Shown: positions 7,970-17,143 of the stretch, piece after piece
Position numbering within the stretch: position 1 is the first letter of the stretch
How the letters are laid out: every line of letters begins with the position of its first letter
Virus record (IMG/VR): IMGVR_UViG_3300037264_002081
Span: 1-40,605 of that record
Length of the DNA: 40,605 nucleotides
From: a virus
Direction: 5' to 3' (one strand)
The notes under the pieces: generated by a model
Told to the model about the DNA's origin: nothing
Seen by the model: the letters and a program-made list of their open reading frames with translations, nothing else
Databases searched by the model: none
Made by a program: the position numbers and the translations under genes

Positions 7970-9706
7970 ATGGCAGAAGTTAAAGATAAAAAACATAACT
8001 TTAGTGGCTATGCTACTAAGTATGATGTACTTTGTTCGGATGGAAGAACCATTAAAAAAAATGCGTTTTCGCATAATGATGGTCAAAAAATTCCATTGGT
8101 TTGGCAACATATGCATAACGACCCAACAAATATTTTGGGACATGCAATTCTTGAACATCGAGAAGATGGTGTTTATGCTTACGGGTATTTCAACGATAGT
8201 GCGTCAGGGAAACAAGGACAAACATTGGTTGAACATGGTGATATTGGTTCTATGTCGATTTTTGCTAATAAACTGGTCGAGAAGAGTAATTTAGTTCACA
8301 GTGGTCAAATTCGAGAGTTGAGTTTGGTTTTGTCTGGAGCTAATCCAGGAGCAGTGATCGAACATATTACGTTATCTCATAGTGATGGTGAAGACACCAT
8401 ATCGGAAGAAGAGGCAATCGTCTCTATGAATATTCCTCTTGATACCATTACTAAAGAACAGGGTATTAAACATGCGGAAGATGAAGAAACGGTTTCCGAT
8501 GTTGTTGATAGTATGAATGACAAACAAAAGAAAATTATGTTTGCTTTGATCGCTCAGGCCCTAGAAGCAGAAGAAACCGGCGATGATGACGGCGAAGTTA
8601 AACAATCTGATGACAAACAAGGAGATAAGGTTATGAAACAGAATGTATTTGATAAGACGGATGAGGAAGATAAGGCATTGACACACGCTCAAATCGAAGA
8701 ATTTGCTGGTGTAGTATTTGCCGATGTTGAAAACAAAAAGTTTAAGACGTTCAAAGAGTCGTTTGTGGCTCATGCTGGCACATATGGCATTGATAATATC
8801 AGTTATCTATTCCCCGATGCAAAAGCTTTGGATAGCGAACCTGGGTTTGATACTCGCAGAATGAGTTGGGTTACCGGTTGGATGAGCCAAACTCGTCATA
8901 CACCGTTCTCTCGTATTAAGAAACTTTGGGCTGATCTGACCCCTGATGTTGCTCGTGCTAAAGGTTATATTACTGGTAATGAGAAAGTTGAACAGGTGTT
9001 CGCTATTTTGAAGCGCACAACCGAACCGACAACTGTATATAAGAAACAGAAGTTGGATCGGGATGACATTAGTGATATTACTGATTTTAATGTGGTAACC
9101 TGGATGTGGCGTGAAATGCGCTTTATGTTGGACGAGGAAGTTGCTCGTGCTGCATTGGTTGGTGATGGTCGTTCGTTTGGCGTGGATGACGATGCCATTG
9201 ATCCTTCCAAGATTCGTCCGATCTTCGGTGATGTTGCCCAATTTGTTCATTATTTGACCCTTTTGGATACCGTTGTGGATTATCTGGATATCATGGATGC
9301 GATCAATACTGCTCGTGTGAATTATAAAGGAACCGGAATCCCCAACCTTTATACCACAAACGCCGTCCTCAATGGTATGTTGCTTCTTCGCGACACCACC
9401 AATCGTCGGTTGTTCAAGAGTGTTGCTGAATTGGCCTCTGAACTTCGCGTTGCTGATATTATCGAAGTGCCTGTTATGGAAGGCGTCCAACGAATCAATG
9501 TTTCCCCAGCCTTTACCGCCGACCTGCTTGCCATTATGGTGAATCCTCACGATTACACCTATGGTGCTGATGCTGGTGGCAAAGTTTCTAACTATGATCA
9601 GTTCGATATTGACTTCAATCAACAGAAGTACCTTATCGAAGCTCGTATGTCTGGTTCTTTGTTGGAACCCAAGAGCGCTATGGTTATTGAGCGCGAGACT
9701 GCGTAA
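7970..9706 (+). CDS. prohead protease-major capsid protein fusion
   Basis: The 578-residue open frame joins two normally separate proteins. Residues 1-150 are an S78-like prohead protease: PLVWQHMHNDPTNILG (H47/H49), GDIGSMSIFA (S94/S96) and IRELSLVLSGANPGA. Residues 150-220 are a charged acidic linker, comparable to a scaffold/delta domain. Residues 222-578 are an HK97-fold capsid protein (TYGIDNISYLFPDA, SRIKKLWADLTPDVARAKGYITG, ending SAMVIERETA). A strong internal start at 8633 would give capsid alone (357 residues). From about 8800 the DNA becomes GC-richer with more C-ending codons, as expected for a highly expressed gene. Protease would process itself and the linker during maturation; residue roles are inferred from the family. 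Confidence 0.9.
   Translation: MAEVKDKKHNFSGYATKYDVLCSDGRTIKKNAFSHNDGQKIPLVWQHMHNDPTNILGHAILEHREDGVYAYGYFNDSASGKQGQTLVEHGDIGSMSIFANKLVEKSNLVHSGQIRELSLVLSGANPGAVIEHITLSHSDGEDTISEEEAIVSMNIPLDTITKEQGIKHAEDEETVSDVVDSMNDKQKKIMFALIAQALEAEETGDDDGEVKQSDDKQGDKVMKQNVFDKTDEEDKALTHAQIEEFAGVVFADVENKKFKTFKESFVAHAGTYGIDNISYLFPDAKALDSEPGFDTRRMSWVTGWMSQTRHTPFSRIKKLWADLTPDVARAKGYITGNEKVEQVFAILKRTTEPTTVYKKQKLDRDDISDITDFNVVTWMWREMRFMLDEEVARAALVGDGRSFGVDDDAIDPSKIRPIFGDVAQFVHYLTLLDTVVDYLDIMDAINTARVNYKGTGIPNLYTTNAVLNGMLLLRDTTNRRLFKSVAELASELRVADIIEVPVMEGVQRINVSPAFTADLLAIMVNPHDYTYGADAGGKVSNYDQFDIDFNQQKYLIEARMSGSLLEPKSAMVIERETA
8619..8635 (+). promoter_or_regulatory. internal ribosome-binding site and in-frame ATG for the capsid domain
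   Basis: AAGGAG (8619-8624) lies eight bases before ATG 8633, in frame with the fusion (codon 222) and exactly at the linker/capsid boundary. Initiation here would yield a 357-residue capsid protein in excess over the 578-residue protease fusion, a sensible ratio for head assembly. Confidence 0.7.
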
Positions 9707-9725
9707 TCGATAATAAAAATTCAAA

Positions 9726-10049
9726 ATGGCAAAGTTTTCTAATAAAATCGGCTACGCTACAAGTATAGAAACATCCCCAGGCGTATGGACCGATCAAATT
9801 ACAGAACGTACATATACCGGTGATGTTCTACGAGATAGTAAACAATGGAAGGAAAACAGTCAAGCCAATGATGATCTGACCATTAGCAATCGTATAAGTA
9901 TTATAGCCGATCCCTTTGCCTATGAACATTTGTTAGCTATGCGATACGTAATATGGTCCGGGGTTTATTGGAAAGTTACTTCTATGGAACTACAAAGACC
10001 TCGGATCATATTAAGTTTAGGAGGGGCGTACAATGGGATCAAGGCTTAA
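9726..10049 (+). CDS. head-tail stopper / neck protein
   Basis: The 107-residue protein has NKIGYATSIETSPGVWTDQITERTYTGDVL, NDDLTISNRISIIADPFA and a final QRPRIILSLGGAYNG. This is a phage neck family placed right after the capsid gene in many siphophages, probably the stopper that closes the connector. The start at 9726 follows only weak upstream complementarity. Its end overlaps the next gene by 17 bases. The name is based on family memory and position. Confidence 0.7.
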   Translation: MAKFSNKIGYATSIETSPGVWTDQITERTYTGDVLRDSKQWKENSQANDDLTISNRISIIADPFAYEHLLAMRYVIWSGVYWKVTSMELQRPRIILSLGGAYNGIKA

Positions 10050-10338
10050 CCTTCAAACTAAATTGGTGGCGCTAATTGGAAATAACAATGTCTATTTTCA
10101 ACCGCCTCCAGATTTTATGTTATCGTATCCTTGTATTGTTTACTCTCGTGTTAATATTCGATCGAGATTTGGAGACAATGTACCGTACAGTATTACAAAA
10201 GAATACAATCTGACGGTTATCGACACAAATCCAGATAGTGAAATTCCTGATAAAGTTTCTAAATTGGAACGTTGCGCTTTTGACAGGCATTTCACAACTA
10301 GTAATTTAAATCATGATGTTTTTAACATCTTATTCTAA
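10033..10338 (+). CDS. tail terminator / tail completion protein
   Basis: The 101-residue product contains VYFQPPPDFMLSYPCIVYSR, a strand pair ending EYNLTVIDTNPDSEIPDKVSKL, and FDRHFTTSNLNHDVFNILF. This arrangement is typical of siphophage tail completion proteins (lambda gpU-like fold), which cap the tail tube and join it to the head. ATG 10033 is preceded by TAGGAGG and overlaps the stopper gene. The major tail protein follows 14 bp later, consistent with this function. Confidence 0.75.
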   Translation: MGSRLNLQTKLVALIGNNNVYFQPPPDFMLSYPCIVYSRVNIRSRFGDNVPYSITKEYNLTVIDTNPDSEIPDKVSKLERCAFDRHFTTSNLNHDVFNILF

Positions 10339-10352
10339 AGGAGTATTTAAGT

Positions 10353-11012
10353 ATGGCACCTAAAATTGTATTCGACGATGTTGGTAAGAAGTTTTATGAA
10401 ACTGGTGTAGATCGTGGTGTTTTCTACGCACAACTTTCAGATGGAACATATCCTCTTGGCGTTGCGTGGAATGGTTTGACCGCTGTTACTGAAAGTCCAT
10501 CTGGTGCGGAACCCAACCCTCAATTTGCGGATAATATTAAATACCTTAATCTGCTCTCGGTTGAAGAGTTTGGGGCGACGATTGAGGCGTACACATATCC
10601 GGATGAATTTGCGCTGGTTGATGGTTCTGTCGAACCCGAAGTTGGTGTAATGATTGGTCAACAGCCTCGTAAAACGTTTGGTCTTTGTTATCGAACCATT
10701 ATTGGTAATGATGTTTCTGGCGTTTCATTGGGGTACAAACTTCATTTGATTTATGGTTGTTTGGCTTCTCCTTCCGAGAAAGCATTCCAAACGATTAACG
10801 AATCACCCGAAGCTATTACCTTTAGTTGGGAACTGACAACGACTCCGGTGCCCGTTACCGGTTTCAGCCCGACCGCATCTTTGGTCATCGATTCAACGAA
10901 AGTTTCAGCCCCTGATCTTGCTGCTCTTGAAGTAATCCTGTACGGAACGGCGCCTTCTACCGAAGGATCTTTGCCGCTTCCGGATGCAGTTATTGCTCTG
11001 ATGGCACCGTAG
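10353..11012 (+). CDS. major tail protein
   Basis: This 219-residue protein forms the tail tube. It shows VDRGVFYAQLSDGTYPLGVAWNGLTAVTESPSGAEP, then SVEEFGATIEAYTYPDEF and RKTFGLCYRTIIGND, a pattern shared by tail tube proteins of many Bacillota phages. The last 40 residues (SAPDLAALEVILYG) form a small appended segment. GC content and use of C/G-ending codons rise here as in the capsid gene, consistent with high expression. AAAGGAG precedes the ATG. A strong hairpin terminator follows at 11035. Confidence 0.85.
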   Translation: MAPKIVFDDVGKKFYETGVDRGVFYAQLSDGTYPLGVAWNGLTAVTESPSGAEPNPQFADNIKYLNLLSVEEFGATIEAYTYPDEFALVDGSVEPEVGVMIGQQPRKTFGLCYRTIIGNDVSGVSLGYKLHLIYGCLASPSEKAFQTINESPEAITFSWELTTTPVPVTGFSPTASLVIDSTKVSAPDLAALEVILYGTAPSTEGSLPLPDAVIALMAP

Positions 11013-11034
11013 TAGTTAGTAGTAATTAAGTTTT

Positions 11035-11080
11035 ATATATGGGTCCTTCTAAAATTAGTTGGACCCATATATCTTTTATA
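11035..11080 (+). terminator. hairpin terminator after the major tail protein
   Basis: ATATATGGGTCC (11035-11046) pairs perfectly with GGACCCATATAT (11061-11072) around a 14-nt loop. A modest T-rich run (CTTTTATATTT) follows. It would limit read-through from the abundant capsid/tube genes into the chaperone and tape-measure genes. Confidence 0.75.
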
Positions 11081-11100
11081 TTTGAAATGGAGTAAACACA

Positions 11101-11493
11101 ATGTTAGCAAAAGAAATTGAATATCTAGATTATAATAATAATCCTAGAAAAGAGGTTTTCCTCTTTAATCTCACCAAAGCAGAAGTTACAGAAATGGAAT
11201 TATCTACTGATGGCGGACTTGTTAAAAAAATAGAAGCAATCGTTGCTGCCCAAAATGGAGCAGAGATTGTTAAGTTGTTCAAAGATATTATTTTCAAATC
11301 ATATGGTGAAAAATCCCCGGATGGAAAACATTTTGTTAAAAGTGATGCTATTTCTACCGCCTTTTCACAAACCGAAGCGTATTCCATTCTCTTTATGGAA
11401 TTAGCTACAAACGCTGGAGCCGCAGCTGATTTTGTTAATGCTATTGTTCCGGTTGATAAAGATATTGATAAAGATAAAAAGGCAGTGGGCTGA
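11101..11493 (+). CDS. tail assembly chaperone (G-like)
   Basis: The 130-residue protein lies between the major tail protein and the tape measure, where siphophages encode chaperones that coat the tape measure during tube assembly. Features include REVFLFNLTKAEVTEMELST near the start (written here from EVFLFNLTKAEVTEMELS), a helical core, and EKSPDGKHFVKSDAISTAFSQTEAYS, a motif repeated across this family. The tail is rich in alternating D and K. The stop TGA at 11491 follows a TAAAAAG stretch (11475-11481) that might permit a -1 frameshift into the next gene. Confidence 0.75.
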   Translation: MLAKEIEYLDYNNNPRKEVFLFNLTKAEVTEMELSTDGGLVKKIEAIVAAQNGAEIVKLFKDIIFKSYGEKSPDGKHFVKSDAISTAFSQTEAYSILFMELATNAGAAADFVNAIVPVDKDIDKDKKAVG

Positions 11494-11516
11494 AAAATAA
11501 AAAAGGAGACAAGAGA

Positions 11517-12056
11517 ATGTTAAAAGTTATTATTCCCTCTATTGAATTTTTTGATGAAGGAAAAAACTCTTTTTTTAACTCAAAAGAATATGAATTACAA
11601 TTAGAACATTCTCTTGTTTCATTAGCTAAATGGGAATCTACATGGCATAAGCCATTTTTAATTAAAGAAAATAAGACTGATGAAGAAACTATTGATTATA
11701 TTAAAGCAATGACGATAACACAAAATGTTGATCCTCAAGCATATACGTTAATAAAACAACCAGTTATTGATAAAATATTAAATTATATAAACGATCCTAT
11801 GACCGCAACAACAATAAATAAACAAAAAGAGGTTACAAAATCTGGTATAGTAACCGCGGAGATTATTTATTATTGGATGGTAACTTTTAATATACCATTT
11901 GATTGTCAAAAATGGCATCTAAATCGTTTATTAACACTTATTGATGTATGTAATATAAAAAATACTCCAGTTAAGAAAAGAAGCAAAAAAGAAATATACG
12001 AACAAAATCGAGCAATTAATGAATCGAGAAAAGCCAAACTTAAAAGCGAGGGTTAA
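11517..12056 (+). CDS. second tail assembly chaperone (T-like partner)
   Basis: The 179-residue product has VIIPSIEFFDEGKNSFFNSK, LEHSLVSLAKWESTWHKPFL and VTAEIIYYWMVTFNIPFDCQKWHLNRLL, as in the second chaperone of many Bacillota siphophages. It starts with its own strong site (AAAAAGGAGA) and ATG. However, its frame is also open back to 11478, so a -1 shift from the upstream gene would create a fusion like lambda G/GT. The C terminus is very basic (KKRSKKEIYEQNR). It precedes the tape-measure gene by one small gene. Confidence 0.7.
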   Translation: MLKVIIPSIEFFDEGKNSFFNSKEYELQLEHSLVSLAKWESTWHKPFLIKENKTDEETIDYIKAMTITQNVDPQAYTLIKQPVIDKILNYINDPMTATTINKQKEVTKSGIVTAEIIYYWMVTFNIPFDCQKWHLNRLLTLIDVCNIKNTPVKKRSKKEIYEQNRAINESRKAKLKSEG

Positions 12057-12068
12057 AGGAGGTTAATT

Positions 12069-12443
12069 TTGATCACCTTTAAATATAAAGGCAACTTTAA
12101 TAAAACGACAGATTTTTTAAAAAAAAATAACAAAAAGGATTATGTTGCTGTTTTTGAAAAGTACGCTAGAGAAGGCGTTCGGGTGTTAGCATCAGCCACA
12201 CCAAAAGATAGTGGAGAGACGTCAAATTCTTGGGACTTTGAAATCGTCACAAGAAAAACATCAACTAGAATATATTGGAAAAATAAAAATATTGTTGATG
12301 GAGTACCTGTTGTTATTTTACTTCAATACGGACATGGTACTAGATCTGGTGCTTTTGTAGAGGGTAGAGATTTTATCAACCCTGTTATGAGACCTATATT
12401 TGATAAAATTGCCGACAGTTTATGGAAGGAGGTTATTAGCTAA
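12069..12443 (+). CDS. HK97 gp10-like tail completion/neck protein
   Basis: The 124-residue protein has VFEKYAREGVRVLASATPKDSGETSNSWDFE and VVILLQYGHGTRSGAFVEGRDFINPVMRPIFDKIA. The small residues before the terminal helix and the GxxxG-like GRDFINPVM match the HK97 gp10 family. It starts with TTG at 12069, six bases after AAAGGAGG, and no ATG competes. The family usually sits in the neck block; here it lies between chaperones and tape measure, an arrangement seen in some phages. The stop overlaps the tape-measure ATG. Confidence 0.7.
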   Translation: MITFKYKGNFNKTTDFLKKNNKKDYVAVFEKYAREGVRVLASATPKDSGETSNSWDFEIVTRKTSTRIYWKNKNIVDGVPVVILLQYGHGTRSGAFVEGRDFINPVMRPIFDKIADSLWKEVIS

Positions 12444-15400
12444 TGAGTAGAACAATTGATGAACGTGTAGTACAAATGGCCTTTGAAAATAGTAATTTTG
12501 AAAAGAACGTTGGTACTAGTTTAAGCACCATTGATAAATTAAAAAAATCTCTAAATTTTGATGGTATTGGTAAAGGTTTTGCTGGGATAACCTCCGCCGC
12601 TAATAAAATAAACTTAGGCGCGTTATCAAGCGGTATAGAAAACATATCTAATAAATTCTCTGCTTTGGGTATTTTAGGTGTTACAACATTAGTTAATATA
12701 GCAAACTCGGCATATCAAGCAGGCCTTGGTATTGTTAAAGCTTTAACCGTAGATCCGATTAAAGCCGGTCTAAGTGAATACGAAACAAAATTAAATAGTG
12801 TACAAACAATTTTAGCTAATACCCAAAAAGAAGGAACAAATCTACAAACAGTAACGGCAGCTTTAAATGAATTAAATGAATATTCAGACAAAACCATCTA
12901 CAATTTCCAACAGATGGCGAGGAATGTAGGTACATTTACAGCAGCAGGAGTTAAGTTAGAGACATCGGTTGCCGCGATCAAAGGTATTGCTAACTTAGCA
13001 GCCATATCGGGTTCGAACGCCGATCAAGCTAGTACTGCTATGTATCAATTATCTCAAGCATTATCATCTGGCTCTGTTAAACTAATGGATTGGAATTCGG
13101 TAGTTAATGCTGGTATGGGTGGTCAAGTATTCCAAGATGCGATCATGGAAACAGCCCGTGTCCACGGCGTAGCAGTCGATCAAATGATCGAAGAAGATGG
13201 TAGTTTTAGAGAAACATTACAACGTGGTTGGTTTACTAGTGAGATTTTAACCGAAACGTTAGCTAAATTCACAGGGGATCTAAATGCCGATCAACTTCGA
13301 ACAATGGGTTATACCGAAGCACAGATTCAAGAAATAATCAAAATGGGACAAACTGCTAGTGACGCTGCTACTAAAGTTAAAACCTTTAGTCAATTATTTG
13401 ATACGTTAAAAGAAGCAGCACAGTCTGGTTGGGCTCAAACTTGGGAAATTATCATCGGTGACTTTAATGAAGCTAAGACATTTCTTACAGATCTTAATAA
13501 TTTATTTGGAGGAATGATTGGAGCATCGGCTCAATCCAGAAATGATTTGTTATCCGGTTGGAAAGATCTTGGTGGGCGCGAGGCTTTAATCGAATCCGTT
13601 CGTAATGTATTAGATGGTCTTCTGAGTGTTATAAAACCAGTGAACGAGGCTTTACGAGAAATCTTCCCAAAAGTAACGGTAAAGCAATTATTCGCTTTAA
13701 CCGAGGGATTGAAGAAATTCACTGAAAGACTTACATTAACTGAAGGTGGTGCTAGTACTTTAAAGAGAATATTTAAAGGGTTATTTGCGTTAGTAGATAT
13801 TGTAGTGTTTGCGTTCACAACATTAACAAAATCTGTTTTTGGTTTCTCTTCAACTTTAAAACCTGGTATTGGTTCTTTGATTGAATTTATAGCCAAGATA
13901 GGTGATTTTATAGTTAAGTTAAGAGATGCTATAAGAGGCGCTGATGGTTTTGGAGAGGTAATAGAAGTAATCAAAACATTCTTGGCTGCTGGTAGTTTGG
14001 CATTCAAAAAATTCTTTAATACTGTAGCTAATACTATAGGCAAATTTAAAAGTATTAAGTTAGATGGATTATCTAAATTTATAGATAAGTTAAAGGGTAA
14101 GTTTAAACCGTTAACCGCTATATCTGATGCTGTTGTAAAAGTCATAGAGTTCTTTAAAGTAGCCCTATCAAAGATAGCACCTATTGCAATCCGTTTATCA
14201 GAAATTGTATCATCATCAGTTAGTAAATTTATTACTAAAATAACCGAAGCCCTTGGTAAATTCGAACCAGAACGTATAATTGATATTATAAATGGCGGAT
14301 TATTATCAGCTGTTCTTTTGGCTATAAAGAAATTTGTATCCAAAGGATCTGGTGTATTTGGTGGGATTGCCGGTGTTTTAGATTCCGTGAAAGATAGTTT
14401 ATCTGCTTGGCAGACATCTCTAAAAGCTGATGTATTAATAAAAATAGCATTGGCTTTAGGTATTATGGCCCTTTCTCTTTTGATACTGGCGACGATAGAT
14501 AAAGATAAGTTAACTGGTGCTTTAGCTGCAATGACGGCAATGTTTATTCAATTAGGTCTATCTTTAGCTTCGTTCTCAAAAATGATGAGTCTTACAAGCC
14601 CAATGGCAATAGCGAGCATGGCGGTTGGTCTTGTTGCCATAGCCGTAGCAATGCTTATAATGGCAACCGCGGTTCATAAATTAGGAACCATGGATTCTCA
14701 AGAATTAGTAAAGGGAATGTTAGCTATAGTATCGATGATCGGTCTCTTTTCTTTAGCAGCCAAAGTTTTATCAAAGAGTTCTGGTCACATGATAATAGGC
14801 GCTGCTGCTTTGATCATATTCTCGTTCGCTATTCGCTCTTTGGCTAAAGCCGTCATTATAATGGGTCAAATGGATCCAGTTGAAATGGCTAGAGGTCTTA
14901 CCGGGGTCGGAGTATTAATTGGCGAGCTTGCTTTATTTATGAGAACTATGAATATTGGACCAATGGCACTAACGAGTGTTCTTGGTATATTGGTTTTAGC
15001 TGGAGCAATAGCTATTCTTGTTAAATCGGTACAAACGTTGTCTGAAATAAATGGCGAATCCCTATTCAAAGCTTTAGCTGCTTTAGGACTAATTCTTACA
15101 GAATTGTCTCTTTTTGTTTATGCTACTGCTGGTGGTACAACTTTAATATTGACTGCGGCAGGTATTGCAATTATGGCTGTAGCTTTAATAGGTTTGACTT
15201 CTGTTATGGAACGATTAGGTGCATTATCTTGGGATCAAATAGGAAAAGGTCTAACGGCTATTGCGGCAGCGTTAACCATAATTGGTGTCGCGTCATATTT
15301 GTTACCCCCGCATATGATACTTCAAGCTGCTGGTTTGGTTGTTATGGCCGTTGCTTTAGGTTTAATTGGTGATGCATTGAAGAAGATGGGATCGTTGACC

Positions 15401-17143
15401 GGAGATGAGATGGCTATAGCGCTATTAGGACTTGCTGGTAGTCTCCTTATTCTTTCGGTTGCTCTAATTGCCATGAATGGTAGTATTGGTGGTGCAGCTG
15501 CGTTATTCATTGCTGCCGCTGGTTTAATGGCTTTAGCTCCCGCGTTAAAGATACTTGGTTCTATGTCTTGGGAAGAAATAGGACGTGGGTTGGCTGCTTT
15601 AGCTGCTACCTTACTTCTATTAGGTATTGCTGGTGCTCTTATGACTCCTGTAATTCCAACCCTGTTGGGATTAGGTGTGGCAATGATACTAATTGGCGCT
15701 GGTATGGCTTTGGCTGGTCTAGGTTTACTTGCGTTTTCAGCTGGCTTAGCGGCGTTAGCAATTAGTGGCTCAGCTGGTGTTGCCGCTTTAGTTGTAATCA
15801 TATCTGCCATTATTGGATTGATTCCAATGATCGTAGCCACACTAGGTCGTGCTTTATTGGCATTAGTTGATGTTTTGGTAGAAGGTGCACCTAAGTTATT
15901 AGAAGGTATTGTTCTACTTTTAAATATATTACTTGACGGATTGATTGAAATAATTCCAAAAGTAGTAGACGTTATCATATTACTTATTGAAAAGTTACTT
16001 ACCTCCTTGGCTGCGAAAATGCCAGTTATAATTCAAGCTGGATATGATATTTTGAAAGGATTCTTAGAAGGTGTACGTGCGAATATTGGGGAGGTGGTTA
16101 CCCTATCCATCGAAATCATCAATGCATATTTGAATGCTGTTGCCGCTAGAATACCCGAATTAATCGATTCTGGTTGGAAGCTTATTATAGCTTGGATCGA
16201 TGGTATGAAAGAGGGAGTTGAAGCTAATTTACCAGAACTGATAACATCGGTTCAAGAGTTGGGCTTGGCTATTATCAAGGGTCTTGCCAAGGGTTTAATT
16301 GATGGTAGAAACAATGCAGTTGACGCTATAAAAGAACTTGCTCAAATGGTAATCGACGAGTTTAAATACATTCTTGGAATAAATTCGCCGTCCACCGTGT
16401 TTATTGAGTTCGCTCTAAATATGATAACTGGTTTGGTAAATGGTTTATCGACTGGCGCAGTGCAAATCGCAACAACAGTTACTAAACTAGCTAATTCGGT
16501 TGTGGATGCCATAAAAACAAAGTATACAAATATGGTTACTGCTGGATCAGATCTAGTATCTGGTTTTGGGTTAGGCATAACAAATTATATCGGCATTGCC
16601 GTTAAAGCCGCTACTCAGTTAGCCATGTCTGCATTAAATGCTATTAAAAAGACACTTGGTATCGATTCCCCAGCAAAAGAATTAATAGAAGTTGGTAAGT
16701 TTGCTGATATCGGATTATCCAATGGTATAACTAAATTTAGCGACGTTGTTCTTTCATCAATAGAAAATCTTGGTAAAAATACCATATCTGAATTCTCAAA
16801 TGTTATCGGTCGTATATCAGATGCGGTAAATAGTAATATGGATGTTTCACCAACCATAAGACCAGTTATTGATATGACCGAGATTAGTAAGGGTGGTGCA
16901 ATAATAAACCGTTTGTTTGGTGATCAAAAATTAAATCCGTCATTATCAACTACTATAGCTAAATCCATATCTGTGAATGGTACCGAAACAACTTCTAGTT
17001 CTTCTGAAGGTGGTGTGAATGGTGAATCCAAAGATATAACGTTTATTCAGAATAACAACTCACCAAAAGCATTATCTCCCATCGAAGTGTATCGCAGTAC
17101 CAAAAATCTATTATCAAGAACACAGAAAGTGGTAGGTGCATAA
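12443..17143 (+). CDS. tape measure protein
   Basis: The 1566-residue protein sets tail length. Residues 80-330 match the tape-measure N-terminal domain (YETKLNSVQTILANTQ, NFQQMARNVGTFTAAGV, GSVKLMDWNSVVNAGMGG). Residues 330-620 are helical and Lys-rich. Residues 650-1130 hold about a dozen Ala/Gly/Leu-rich hydrophobic helices that could act in membrane passage during DNA entry. Two similar segments near the end read LGINSPSTVFIEF and LGIDSPAKELIEVGK. No lysozyme or peptidase motif is visible. At roughly 0.15 nm per residue, known from other siphophages, the tail would be near 230 nm. The distal tail gene begins within its stop (TAATG). Confidence 0.93.
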   Translation: MSRTIDERVVQMAFENSNFEKNVGTSLSTIDKLKKSLNFDGIGKGFAGITSAANKINLGALSSGIENISNKFSALGILGVTTLVNIANSAYQAGLGIVKALTVDPIKAGLSEYETKLNSVQTILANTQKEGTNLQTVTAALNELNEYSDKTIYNFQQMARNVGTFTAAGVKLETSVAAIKGIANLAAISGSNADQASTAMYQLSQALSSGSVKLMDWNSVVNAGMGGQVFQDAIMETARVHGVAVDQMIEEDGSFRETLQRGWFTSEILTETLAKFTGDLNADQLRTMGYTEAQIQEIIKMGQTASDAATKVKTFSQLFDTLKEAAQSGWAQTWEIIIGDFNEAKTFLTDLNNLFGGMIGASAQSRNDLLSGWKDLGGREALIESVRNVLDGLLSVIKPVNEALREIFPKVTVKQLFALTEGLKKFTERLTLTEGGASTLKRIFKGLFALVDIVVFAFTTLTKSVFGFSSTLKPGIGSLIEFIAKIGDFIVKLRDAIRGADGFGEVIEVIKTFLAAGSLAFKKFFNTVANTIGKFKSIKLDGLSKFIDKLKGKFKPLTAISDAVVKVIEFFKVALSKIAPIAIRLSEIVSSSVSKFITKITEALGKFEPERIIDIINGGLLSAVLLAIKKFVSKGSGVFGGIAGVLDSVKDSLSAWQTSLKADVLIKIALALGIMALSLLILATIDKDKLTGALAAMTAMFIQLGLSLASFSKMMSLTSPMAIASMAVGLVAIAVAMLIMATAVHKLGTMDSQELVKGMLAIVSMIGLFSLAAKVLSKSSGHMIIGAAALIIFSFAIRSLAKAVIIMGQMDPVEMARGLTGVGVLIGELALFMRTMNIGPMALTSVLGILVLAGAIAILVKSVQTLSEINGESLFKALAALGLILTELSLFVYATAGGTTLILTAAGIAIMAVALIGLTSVMERLGALSWDQIGKGLTAIAAALTIIGVASYLLPPHMILQAAGLVVMAVALGLIGDALKKMGSLTGDEMAIALLGLAGSLLILSVALIAMNGSIGGAAALFIAAAGLMALAPALKILGSMSWEEIGRGLAALAATLLLLGIAGALMTPVIPTLLGLGVAMILIGAGMALAGLGLLAFSAGLAALAISGSAGVAALVVIISAIIGLIPMIVATLGRALLALVDVLVEGAPKLLEGIVLLLNILLDGLIEIIPKVVDVIILLIEKLLTSLAAKMPVIIQAGYDILKGFLEGVRANIGEVVTLSIEIINAYLNAVAARIPELIDSGWKLIIAWIDGMKEGVEANLPELITSVQELGLAIIKGLAKGLIDGRNNAVDAIKELAQMVIDEFKYILGINSPSTVFIEFALNMITGLVNGLSTGAVQIATTVTKLANSVVDAIKTKYTNMVTAGSDLVSGFGLGITNYIGIAVKAATQLAMSALNAIKKTLGIDSPAKELIEVGKFADIGLSNGITKFSDVVLSSIENLGKNTISEFSNVIGRISDAVNSNMDVSPTIRPVIDMTEISKGGAIINRLFGDQKLNPSLSTTIAKSISVNGTETTSSSSEGGVNGESKDITFIQNNNSPKALSPIEVYRSTKNLLSRTQKVVGA

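Noticed and set aside
8807-9724. 305-codon open frame on the - strand
   Set aside because: It is opposite the capsid gene; biased codon use there leaves the complement open. It has no start signal or recognisable domain.
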